Below are positions 1 to 7,095 of a stretch of DNA of 64,000 nt, piece by piece. Source of the DNA: Hylemonella gracilis (GTDB lineage Bacteria > Pseudomonadota > Gammaproteobacteria > Burkholderiales > Burkholderiaceae_C). Numbering within the stretch: position 1 is the stretch's first letter; each line of letters opens with the position of its first letter. Both the position numbers and the translations under genes were made by a program. The notes beneath the pieces are model-generated. The model had not been told where the DNA came from. It saw nothing but the letters and a program-made list of their open reading frames with translations, and did no database searches. Location of the stretch: contig NZ_CP031395.1 in the NCBI RefSeq assembly GCF_004328645.1, positions 1,513,501 through 1,577,500 on the forward strand. Reading direction: 5' to 3'.

Positions 1-4
1 CAGT

Positions 5-72
5 CTGAGTCTCTCTTCAGAGACCAGTCCGCAGGGATGACCCTGACTGATTCGTCATTCCCGGGATGACCC
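5..72 (+). promoter_or_regulatory. Structured leader upstream of sugE
   Basis: Three potential hairpins lie in the first 72 bases. One pairs CTG-GTCTCT with AGAGACCAG (5-27, loop CTTC), one is CAGGG-ATGA-CCCTG (32-45), and one is a near-palindrome around GTCATTCCCGGGATGAC (55-70). The decamer GGGATGACCC occurs twice (34-43 and 63-72). Tandem small hairpins before sugE/gdx genes recall the guanidine-II riboswitch, whose loops are ACGR; here both loops read ATGA, so this is not a match. Function unknown. Confidence 0.3.
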
Positions 73-117
73 AGACATATGGCGCTTCAGTGGCGCGGAT
101 GCACCAGCAGAGGGGTC

Positions 118-432
118 ATGGCTTGGCGGGTTCTGGTGATGGTGGGTCTGCTGGAGGTGGGCTGGACGGTGGGGCTGAAAAACACCGAAGGTTTCACGCG
201 GCTCTGGCCGAGCGTGGGCACGGCGGCGACCATGGTGGTGAGCATCGGCCTGCTGGGCCTGGCCATGCGCACCTTGCCCGTGGGCACGGCCCACGCCATC
301 TGGACCGGCATCGGCGTGGTCGGCACCGTGGCCCTGGGCATGTGGCTGTTCGGTGAGCCGGCGACGCTGCTGCGCCTGCTGTGCGTGGGGCTGATCCTCG
401 TGGGCATCGTCAGGCTGAAGCTCATGGCCTGA
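118..432 (+). CDS. sugE: SugE/Gdx small multidrug resistance family exporter
   Basis: This 104-residue protein has the four-helix layout of the SMR family. It belongs to the SugE/Gdx branch, which exports guanidinium and some quaternary ammonium ions by proton antiport as a dimer in the inner membrane. Family marks visible are [12 protein letters not shown] near the N terminus, with the essential membrane glutamate, and the block [14 protein letters not shown] in the middle. The ATG at 118 is preferred over an in-frame ATG at 79 because it gives the normal family length and N terminus and follows AGAGGGG, although the spacing is short. The gene stands alone, convergent with the iorAB operon. 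Subfamily call is sure; substrate is inferred. Confidence 0.92.
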   Translation: MAWRVLVMVGLLEVGWTVGLKNTEGFTRLWPSVGTAATMVVSIGLLGLAMRTLPVGTAHAIWTGIGVVGTVALGMWLFGEPATLLRLLCVGLILVGIVRLKLMA

Positions 433-456
433 GGTTCATGGTCACTGGCCCCAGAC

Positions 457-483
457 AAAAAAGACCGCCTGGGTAGGCGGTCT
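457..483 (-). terminator. Rho-independent terminator of the iorA–thioesterase operon
   Basis: A perfect 9-bp stem AGACCGCCT / AGGCGGTCT with a GGGT loop lies 45 bases past the thioesterase stop. On the minus strand it is followed by a run of T (457-462 read as AAAAAA on plus). The hairpin could also slow sugE transcription, but on plus it lacks a T-run. Confidence 0.85.
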
Positions 484-527
484 GGCAAGGGACAGACAGG
501 GACTTGGGTTGCCGGCCAGAACGGGCC

Positions 528-965
528 TCAGCTGCACAGCGCCCGGATGTCGGCTGGGATCGGGATGGCGCGGATGCCCACGCCGTCCTCGCGCCGCGCG
601 GCAAAGATGCGGACCTCGTCGCATTCCATGATGAGGTCCATGCCGCCCTCGGCGGCCGCGTTCTCGCGTTCGATGCGGTAGCGCTGCACGAAGCTCTTGT
701 CGCGCCATTCGGCCACGTGCACGCGGATGTGCAGCAGATCGCCGTAGCTGGCCGTCTTGACGAAGCGCGCATGCGTGTCGACCAAGGGTGTACCGATCAG
801 GCCCAAGGTTTGTTCGGTTTCGTGCCAGGGCGGCACGCCGCTTTCGATGAAGAAATGGCGCGAGGCCGCGTCGATCCAACGGAAGAAATTCGGGAACCAG
901 ACGATGTCTGCGGGATCGCAATCGCCGAACTCGACGCGCTGGAGATAGGTGATGGTATTCGACAT
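528..965 (-). CDS. 4-hydroxybenzoyl-CoA thioesterase-like hotdog protein
   Basis: The 145-residue product is a single hotdog-fold domain that hydrolyses acyl- or aryl-CoA thioesters in the cytoplasm. The segment FGDCDPADIVWFPNFF matches the 4-hydroxybenzoyl-CoA thioesterase signature, and Asp17 aligns with the catalytic aspartate of that family. The start at 965 gives the canonical MSNTITY N terminus; an upstream in-frame extension would run into the intergenic repeat and is unlikely. It is the last gene of the minus-strand run iorA, iorB, Bug receptor, thioesterase. From context it may release an arylacetate from the CoA ester formed by indolepyruvate oxidoreductase, but this is inference. 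Confidence 0.85.
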   Translation of the reverse strand: MSNTITYLQRVEFGDCDPADIVWFPNFFRWIDAASRHFFIESGVPPWHETEQTLGLIGTPLVDTHARFVKTASYGDLLHIRVHVAEWRDKSFVQRYRIERENAAAEGGMDLIMECDEVRIFAARREDGVGIRAIPIPADIRALCS

Positions 966-985
966 GGTGATGTTCACCGCTCGCC

Positions 986-1090
986 GCCGGGCTGCCCCAA
1001 GGCGAGCGACGGCCCCCAACCCAAGCAAAGCGCAGGACAAGCCTTTGCCTGGGAGCAGCGACTCGTGCAACGGCGGAGCGTGGGGGCCAC
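986..1090 (-). repeat. Dispersed intergenic repeat, copy 1
   Basis: This gap between the Bug gene and the thioesterase gene begins GCCGGGCTGCCCCAAGGCGAG and ends GCGTGGGGGCCA. The same frame of conserved blocks, with a variable middle, occurs at 3746-3853 and inside the RND pump gene at 34115-34226. It resembles the common G/C-rich intergenic repeats of Comamonadaceae. The middle can pair (CCCAAGCAAAGCGCAGG with CCTTTGCCTGGG, imperfectly). Confidence 0.7.
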
Positions 1091-1093
1091 CAT

Positions 1094-2098
1094 TCAATCG
1101 CCCTTGATGCCGCGTTCGCGGATCAGCTTGCCGAAGCGCTTGGAATCCTCGTCCGCCTTGGCGGCAAACTGTTTGGGCGTCATGGGCGCTGCGGCGCCGC
1201 CCACGGCGTTGATGCGCTCCTTCACGGCGGTCGTGCCTAGGATTTTGTTGATCTCGGTGTTCAGGCGCGTGACCACGGCGGCCGGCGTGCCCGCAGGCGC
1301 GTAGAAGCCGAAGTAGCTGTCGGCGTCAAAACCCTTGAGGCCGGTGGCCTCGTCCACGGTGGGCGTGTCGGGCACGATGGCCGCGCGGTGTGGGCTGCCC
1401 ACGGCCAGCAGCTTGAGCTTGCCCGACTGCACGTGCGGCAGGGCGATACCCGGGTCGAAAGAGAAGTCGATCTGGCCGGCCAGCAGGTCGTTCAGTGCCG
1501 GGGCCGCGCCCTTGTAGGGCACGTGCAGGGCGTCGGTGCCGGTCATGCTCTTGAACATTTCCCCGGCCAGGTGGGGCGAGCTGCCGTTGCCCGGCGAGCC
1601 GTAGGACAGCTTGCCCGGGTTGGCCTTGAGGTAGGCGACGAATTCCTGGGCGTTGTTCACCGGCAGGTCCTTGCGCACCACCAGGAAGACAGCCACGCGC
1701 GCGACCGCGGCCACGGGCACGATGTCCTTGGCCGGGTTAAAGGGCATCTTGTCGTAGATGTGCGGGTTCACCGACACCAGGCCGCCCGAGCCCATCAGCA
1801 GGGTGTAGCCGTCTGCCGCCGACTTGGCGACCGCGTCGCCGCCGATGTTGCCGCCCGAACCGGCGCGGTTTTCCACCACCACCGGTTGACCCATCACGTC
1901 CTGCAGCGGCGCCGTGACCAGACGGCCCAGGGTGTCGGCCACGCCGCCGGGCGGGAAGGTCACGATCACCTTGACCGGTTTGTTCGGGTAGGCCTGGGCG
2001 GTCGCTTGCAGGGGCAGCAGGCCCAGCGTCAGGCCGCCGATGGCGACGCTGGCCGCCAGCAGCGCGCGGCGCAGGCGGGAGGTGGATGGGTTTGTCAT
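1094..2098 (-). CDS. Bug-family tripartite tricarboxylate-type periplasmic binding protein
   Basis: The 334-residue protein starts with a signal peptide (basic RLRR, then a hydrophobic stretch, cleavage probably after ATAQA near residue 36). The mature part has the Bug/TctC layout: YPNKPVKVIVTFPPGGVADTL at the N terminus, PVVVENRAGSGGNIGGDAV, and the late VPYKGAAPALNDLL loop. Such proteins bind small carboxylates in the periplasm. No TctA or TctB membrane subunit lies in the window, so the partner is elsewhere or absent. It follows iorB by 23 bases and is probably co-transcribed, so an aromatic or other oxoacid ligand is plausible but not shown. Confidence 0.92.
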   Translation of the reverse strand: MTNPSTSRLRRALLAASVAIGGLTLGLLPLQATAQAYPNKPVKVIVTFPPGGVADTLGRLVTAPLQDVMGQPVVVENRAGSGGNIGGDAVAKSAADGYTLLMGSGGLVSVNPHIYDKMPFNPAKDIVPVAAVARVAVFLVVRKDLPVNNAQEFVAYLKANPGKLSYGSPGNGSSPHLAGEMFKSMTGTDALHVPYKGAAPALNDLLAGQIDFSFDPGIALPHVQSGKLKLLAVGSPHRAAIVPDTPTVDEATGLKGFDADSYFGFYAPAGTPAAVVTRLNTEINKILGTTAVKERINAVGGAAAPMTPKQFAAKADEDSKRFGKLIRERGIKGD

Positions 2099-2121
2099 GG
2101 TGATGTCTCCTCGGTTGAAAA

Positions 2122-3735
2122 TCAGGTGCTCTTGTTCTTCATCGCGGGCCTGCGCACCCAGCGTATGGGTTGGGCCTTCAGGGGGCGCGCTGGCGCGCCG
2201 TGCTGCGCCAGCGTCTTGTCCAACGCCTGGCCCGCATCGTCGGTCAACGCGGCTTGGCGCGCGGCGGCGATGGCGGCCGCGCGCGCCGTGTCGTCGTTGA
2301 AATGCGGCGCGGTTGCCAGATGGCGCACCACGTGCAGCAGATTGTCCTTGCCACGTTCGTTGGTGCTGCCATAGCCCTTGATCAGGCGGCCGCACTGGGC
2401 GATCTCGAAGCCGCTGTCCCAGTGCCGGGTCGTCTGCCGGGTCACGGCCTGCAGCCATTCGTCGATCAGGGCCTGCTCGGTCACGAAACGACTGCCGTGC
2501 GGGCGCAACCACTTGAGCCTGCCCAGCAGCCGCAAGGCCAGCATGCCGCTCACCGTGTGCGTGCCAATTTTCAGCGGCAGCGCCCAGGGTGTCTTGCCCG
2601 CCAGCGCGCGGCGGCGGTCCCAGGCCAGCAGGCGCTGGGCCAGGCGCTGTGGCAGCAGGGCCGCGAACTCGGGCACGCCGGGCTTGAAGTGGTCGTGGAG
2701 TTTGAGCAGGTCTGCATCTTTGGCCTTGACTTCGCCCAGCACGCGCTGCCAGCGGGTGGCGCTGCTTTTGAGATCGGCCACGCGCACGATGTCGTCGAAG
2801 GCCATCCACAACGCCAGCCAGCGCGCCATCTCGCGCGTGACGGCCCAGCCGCGCCGGCCTTGCGGGTCACTTGCGCGCTCGGCTTCCAGCACTGTGTGCA
2901 GGCGTTCCAGGTAGCGCTGCGCGTAGGCGGCATTTTGGTACTCGGTCAGGCGTGCGCAGGCCAGCGCGATGAGTTCGTGCAGCGTCGTCGGAAAACGTGC
3001 CTCCACCTCGGTCGGCAGGGCGGGCGCCGCCTGCGCGGCGCTGGCAACCGGGGCGGATGGCGTGGGTGATGCGCTCAGCACCTGGTCGATGTAGCGGGCC
3101 TGTTGGCGCTGCGCGTGCACGGCCTCGAAGCCCAGGGCGAAACCGCGCAGGCTGGCTTGAGCCATGCTGCCTTCACCACCGATGACGTGCTCGTAATCCT
3201 CGCGCTTCATGGGCAGCAGGCCGCTGGCCGCGATGCAGCCCAGCAAAACGGCGCTGACCACGGTGCCGGCCTGGCGGGTCAGTTCCGCCATGTCGATCAG
3301 GTGATGGGCATGGCTGTGCGCGGCGACGAGCTGCGCGAGCTGCGCCGTGTCGCGCCGACCGTCGCCCAGCTGCATCTTCTCCATCGTCGTCAGCGTGCGC
3401 GCGGTGGAGCTGAGCACCAGGGTGCGTTCACGGCTGGCATGGCCCAGGCTGAGTTGGCGCGCGGTCTCCAGCAGCTCGCTGGACACCAGGGCGTCCAGCC
3501 GGCCGGGCATGGGGTAGAGGCCGAGCACGGGGCGCAGGCCGTTCAGCTCGGACTGGGGTGTGGGGAAGACTTCAAGGTAATAGGTGGTCGCGCCCGTGCG
3601 CTGGGCCACGCCGGGAATGGAAGTGGCCTGGACGGGGTAACCCGCGTGGCGCGCGGTCTCGACCAGCCATTCGGTCAGCACGCCGCCGCCTTCGCCGCCG
3701 AGGGCGCAGAGCAAAAGAGAAATGGGTTGATTCAT
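2122..3735 (-). CDS. iorB: Indolepyruvate oxidoreductase beta subunit with long C-terminal extension
   Basis: The 537-residue protein has an N-terminal 2-oxoacid oxidoreductase gamma-type domain (about residues 1-200; GGEGGGVLTEW and QRTGATTYY are typical). A long C-terminal region follows, which I take to be the DUF6537-type extension. Free IorB proteins are about 200 residues, so this is the long form found in many proteobacteria. With IorA it converts arylpyruvates to arylacetyl-CoA. It lies between iorA and the Bug gene, separated from iorA by a 108-base repeat. The start at 3735 gives the MNQPISLLL N terminus; a longer frame upstream reads through the repeat and is rejected. Confidence 0.88.
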   Translation of the reverse strand: MNQPISLLLCALGGEGGGVLTEWLVETARHAGYPVQATSIPGVAQRTGATTYYLEVFPTPQSELNGLRPVLGLYPMPGRLDALVSSELLETARQLSLGHASRERTLVLSSTARTLTTMEKMQLGDGRRDTAQLAQLVAAHSHAHHLIDMAELTRQAGTVVSAVLLGCIAASGLLPMKREDYEHVIGGEGSMAQASLRGFALGFEAVHAQRQQARYIDQVLSASPTPSAPVASAAQAAPALPTEVEARFPTTLHELIALACARLTEYQNAAYAQRYLERLHTVLEAERASDPQGRRGWAVTREMARWLALWMAFDDIVRVADLKSSATRWQRVLGEVKAKDADLLKLHDHFKPGVPEFAALLPQRLAQRLLAWDRRRALAGKTPWALPLKIGTHTVSGMLALRLLGRLKWLRPHGSRFVTEQALIDEWLQAVTRQTTRHWDSGFEIAQCGRLIKGYGSTNERGKDNLLHVVRHLATAPHFNDDTARAAAIAAARQAALTDDAGQALDKTLAQHGAPARPLKAQPIRWVRRPAMKNKST

Positions 3736-3745
3736 AGGATGTTTT

Positions 3746-3853
3746 GCCGCCGGGCCGCCCCAAGGCGAGACGCTGCCCCGAATCCAAGCGAAGCGCAGGG
3801 CAAGCCTGCGCTTGGGGGCAGCGCAGAACACGAAGTGGCAAGCGTGGGGGCCA
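3746..3853 (-). repeat. Dispersed intergenic repeat, copy 2
   Basis: The region between iorA and iorB holds a second copy of the repeat, starting GCCGCCGGGCCGCCCCAAGG and ending GGCAAGCGTGGGGGCCA. The central part contains CCAAGCGAAGCGCAGGG facing CCTGCGCTTGGG, so it can fold as a hairpin in the transcript. It may act as an mRNA stability or attenuation element between the two subunit genes. Confidence 0.7.
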
Positions 3854-3859
3854 TGTCTT

Positions 3860-6025
3860 TCAGGCGGGTTGCAAGGCTTTGATGAGGGGGCGACGCAGGG
3901 CGCTGAGCAGGCGTTCATGCCAGCGCGGGTTCTGCACGACCTCGGCCCGGTAGAACGATGGGCAGAGCGTGGCCGCGTGCGCGTTGGCGCCGCACAGACC
4001 GCAGCCCACGCAGCCGTCGATCACGGTGGCCACGGGGTCCACTTTCAGCGGGTCCGGGTTGTCCTTGAGCGTCAGCGTGGGGCAGCCCGAGAGCCGGATG
4101 CAGGCGTGGTCGCCGTTGCACACGTCTTCGTCCACGCCGTACTTCACGCGTTCGACGCGCTTGCCCTTTTTCAGCAGGCCCGCCAGCCAAGGCTTGATGC
4201 GGCGCTGGCGTTCGAGCTGGCATTCACCTTCGGCCACGATGACCTTGAGGCCGTTGAAGTCGGAGGTGAAGGCATCCACCAGGGTCTTGCGCACGTTCTC
4301 CACCTCGTAGGTCGTGACAGTGCGCAGCCATTGCACGCCCAGGCCCTTGAGTGTGCTCTCGATGGTCTGGTTGGTGTGGACCACGCTGGCGCGTTTGTCG
4401 CTGGCGCTGGTCTTGGCTTCCTCATCGGGGGTGGAGATGATGTCTTGCGTGCCGGTGGCCGAGGTGTAGCCATTCTTGAAGATCAGCAGCACGGCGTCGT
4501 CGCCGTTGAAGAGCGCGCTCTGCACGCCGGTCAGCAGGCCGTTGTGCCAGAAGCCGCCGTCACCCATGACCGAGAGCACGCGCCGGTTCATCATTGGCGA
4601 CACGCCCGCTCGGCTGGCCAGCGACATGCCGTAGCCGAGGATGGAGTGGCCGAAGGAGAAGGGCTCGAAAGTGGCCAGCGCATGGCAGCCGATGTCGCCC
4701 GCGATGTGCACGTCGCCCACCTGCTGCTGCGCGATCTTGAGCGCCGAAAACACGGGTCGCTCGGGGCAGCCGATGCACATGCCTGGTGGCCGGCCGGGCA
4801 GGGCCTGGCCCCCGTCCTTGGCGATGTCCCGGGCGATGGCGGCGCGGCGCTCGCGGTTGCCGACCAGCCATTCGGGTACGGCCGCTGGCAGCAGCTCATT
4901 GCGGTACAGCTTCAGGAATTTCTCCAGGCCAACGGCCATGACCTCGGCCGAATATTCGCCCGTCGCGGCCAGCATGTCCTTGCCGTGCAGCGGGGTCTGG
5001 ATGTCTGCGCGGCGCAGCATCGTGGCCAGTTCCTGCTCGATGTACTCGGGCTGGCCTTCCTCGACCATCAGCACGGCGCGCTTGCCCACGCAGAACTCGG
5101 TCAGCTCCTCCGGCACCAGGGGGTAGGTGACGTTGAGCACCAGCAACGGGATGTCGGTCTGGCCAAAGGCGTCGGCCAGGCCGAACTGCTGCAGGGTGCG
5201 GATCAGGGTGTTGTAGAGCCCGCCCTGCACCACGATGCCGAGGTCGGTGTGCTTGCCCGGGAACAGTTCATTGAGCTGGTGCTTGCGCACATAGGCGCGC
5301 GCGGCCGGCAGGCGCTGGTCCACCTTGAGCTTCTCGTGGCGGAAGGTCACGGGCGGGTGGGCCAGGCGCTCATAGTTGAAGGCGGCCGGTTCTTCCATCA
5401 GGGAGCGGGTGGAGATGCGAGGTGCGCGGTTGTCGCGTGCCGCGAAGCTGCCGCGCACATGGCAGGCGCGGATGCGCAGCTCCAGGATGGCGGGCATGTT
5501 CGAGGTCTCGGACAGTGCGAAGCCGTGTTCCACCATGTCGACCATGCATTGCAGGTCGGGCCGTGGGTCCAGCAGCACCATGCCGGATTTGAGTGCGTAG
5601 GCGTGGGTGCGCTCCTGGATCACGCTGGCGCCCTCGCCGTAGTCCTCACCCACGACGATGAGCACGCCCCCCGTGACCCCAGGCGAGGCCAGGTTGGACA
5701 GTGCGTCGGCCGCGACGTTGGTGCCGACGATGGACTTCCAGGTCACCGCGCCGCGCAGCGGGTAATGGATGGAGGCGCCCAGCATGGCGGCGGCCGAGGC
5801 CTCGTTGGAGCAGGCCTCGACGTGCACGCCGAGTTCGTCCATGTAGCCCTTGGCCTGCACCATCACGTCCAGCAGGTGCGAGACCGGCGCGCCCTGGTAG
5901 CCGCCGACGTAGGACACGCCGGACTGCAGCAGGGCCTTGGTGATGGCCAGGATGCCTTCGCCATGGAAGGTCTGTCCCTCGCCCAGCGCCAGGGACTTGA
6001 TCTCCTGGCTGAATGAAACTTCCAC
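3860..6025 (-). CDS. iorA: Indolepyruvate oxidoreductase alpha subunit (thiamine diphosphate dependent)
   Basis: The 721-residue protein has the pyruvate-oxidoreductase fold: an N-terminal PYR-like domain (GVSYVGGYQGAPVSHLLD), a middle transketolase C-like domain, a TPP-binding domain near residue 487 (GDGGFWHNG, then NGYTSATGTQ), and a C-terminal ferredoxin-like tail. The last cluster is intact (CVGCGLCG plus a later CP, around residue 671), but the preceding one (CNGDHACIRLSGCP) lacks the usual CxxCxxC. The start is GTG at 6025: it has a strong AGAGGAGA site nine bases upstream and begins VEVSFSQEIKS. ATG-initiated longer frames enter the LysR promoter. IorAB uses CoA and ferredoxin in aromatic amino acid breakdown. 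Confidence 0.92.
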   Translation of the reverse strand: MEVSFSQEIKSLALGEGQTFHGEGILAITKALLQSGVSYVGGYQGAPVSHLLDVMVQAKGYMDELGVHVEACSNEASAAAMLGASIHYPLRGAVTWKSIVGTNVAADALSNLASPGVTGGVLIVVGEDYGEGASVIQERTHAYALKSGMVLLDPRPDLQCMVDMVEHGFALSETSNMPAILELRIRACHVRGSFAARDNRAPRISTRSLMEEPAAFNYERLAHPPVTFRHEKLKVDQRLPAARAYVRKHQLNELFPGKHTDLGIVVQGGLYNTLIRTLQQFGLADAFGQTDIPLLVLNVTYPLVPEELTEFCVGKRAVLMVEEGQPEYIEQELATMLRRADIQTPLHGKDMLAATGEYSAEVMAVGLEKFLKLYRNELLPAAVPEWLVGNRERRAAIARDIAKDGGQALPGRPPGMCIGCPERPVFSALKIAQQQVGDVHIAGDIGCHALATFEPFSFGHSILGYGMSLASRAGVSPMMNRRVLSVMGDGGFWHNGLLTGVQSALFNGDDAVLLIFKNGYTSATGTQDIISTPDEEAKTSASDKRASVVHTNQTIESTLKGLGVQWLRTVTTYEVENVRKTLVDAFTSDFNGLKVIVAEGECQLERQRRIKPWLAGLLKKGKRVERVKYGVDEDVCNGDHACIRLSGCPTLTLKDNPDPLKVDPVATVIDGCVGCGLCGANAHAATLCPSFYRAEVVQNPRWHERLLSALRRPLIKALQPA

Positions 6026-6146
6026 GCGCGGGTCTCCTCTTGCGTTCGTTGTTCTAGGGGCCGCCTTCCAGCCGCAGGGGCCTGAAAGCTGCGGCAGTGT
6101 CTCGCGGGGTACGACATTCTTCAATAGCATCTGCGAGATATGTAAT

Positions 6147-7070
6147 ATGAGCAACATGCATATCAACGAGCTGGACCTGAACCTGCTGCGCCTGTTCGAC
6201 GCCACCTACCGCCTGGGCAGTGTCAGCCGCGCGGCCGAGGCCGTGGGCCTGACTCAGCCCGCGGCCAGCCACGGCCTGGGCCGTCTGCGTCTGCTGCTGG
6301 GCGACGCGCTGTTCGAGCGCCGGGCCGGTGGCGTCAAACCCACGGCGCGGGCCGATCGGCTGGCCGGCGCGGTCCGTCAGGCCCTGGGCACCCTGGAGGC
6401 GGCGCTGAATGAAAGCGCGGCCTTTGACCCGCGCCAATCCACTCGCACCTTCCGCCTGCACATGAGCGACATGGGCGAGAGCCGCTTTCTGCCCGAGCTG
6501 ATCACCACGCTGCGTGAACGCGCGCCCGGCGTGCGGGTGCAGACCCTGCCGCTGCCGCGTGACCAGATCGGCGCGGCGCTGGACGAGGGGCGCATCGACT
6601 TCGCCTTCGGCTTTCTGCCCATGGTCAAGGACACGCAGCGCGTGCAATTGCTGCAGGACCGCTACATCGTCATGCTGCGCGCCGGCCATCCCTTCCTGGC
6701 CGTGGCCCGCCGCAAGAAAGGGCCGGCCCTGGTGGACGCGTTGCGCACGCTGGAGTTCGTCGCCGGGCGCACCCACGCGGACACCTTGCGCATCCTGCAG
6801 GGGCTCAAGCTGGAGGACCGCATCCGCTTGACGGCCGAACATTTCATGGCCCTGCCGGCCATCGTGGCCGTGACCGATCTGGCCCTGGTCATGCCGCGCA
6901 ACATCGCCCGGGGCTTCGCGGCAAATGGCTACGCCTTGATGGAACCGCCGTTCCCTCTGCGCGATTTCACGGTCTCCTTGCACTGGAGCCGGCGTTTCGA
7001 GGCCGATCCGGCGAACCGTTGGTTGCGGGAGTTGATGGTGGGGCTGTTCGCGCAAGCGGCGCAGGCCTGA
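6147..7070 (+). CDS. LysR-family regulator, divergent from iorAB
   Basis: The 307-residue protein has an N-terminal winged helix-turn-helix (INELDLNLLRLFDATYRLGSVSRAAEAVGLTQPAASHGLGRLR) and a PBP2-like effector domain. It reads away from iorA across a 121-base divergent gap, the usual arrangement for a LysR regulator of the adjacent operon. Two start codons, 6147 (MSNMHIN) and 6156 (MHIN), are equally good by family length; neither has a strong ribosome site. The A/T-rich segment GATATGTAATATG (6137-6149) overlaps the start and is a possible binding site. The effector, perhaps an arylpyruvate or arylacetate, is inferred from context. Confidence 0.88.
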   Translation: MSNMHINELDLNLLRLFDATYRLGSVSRAAEAVGLTQPAASHGLGRLRLLLGDALFERRAGGVKPTARADRLAGAVRQALGTLEAALNESAAFDPRQSTRTFRLHMSDMGESRFLPELITTLRERAPGVRVQTLPLPRDQIGAALDEGRIDFAFGFLPMVKDTQRVQLLQDRYIVMLRAGHPFLAVARRKKGPALVDALRTLEFVAGRTHADTLRILQGLKLEDRIRLTAEHFMALPAIVAVTDLALVMPRNIARGFAANGYALMEPPFPLRDFTVSLHWSRRFEADPANRWLRELMVGLFAQAAQA

Positions 7071-7095
7071 CGCCGCAGGCCCTGGTGCCAGGCGC

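Noticed and set aside
5..72. Guanidine-II riboswitch call
   Set aside because: Both loops read ATGA, not ACGR, and the second stem is only three base pairs.
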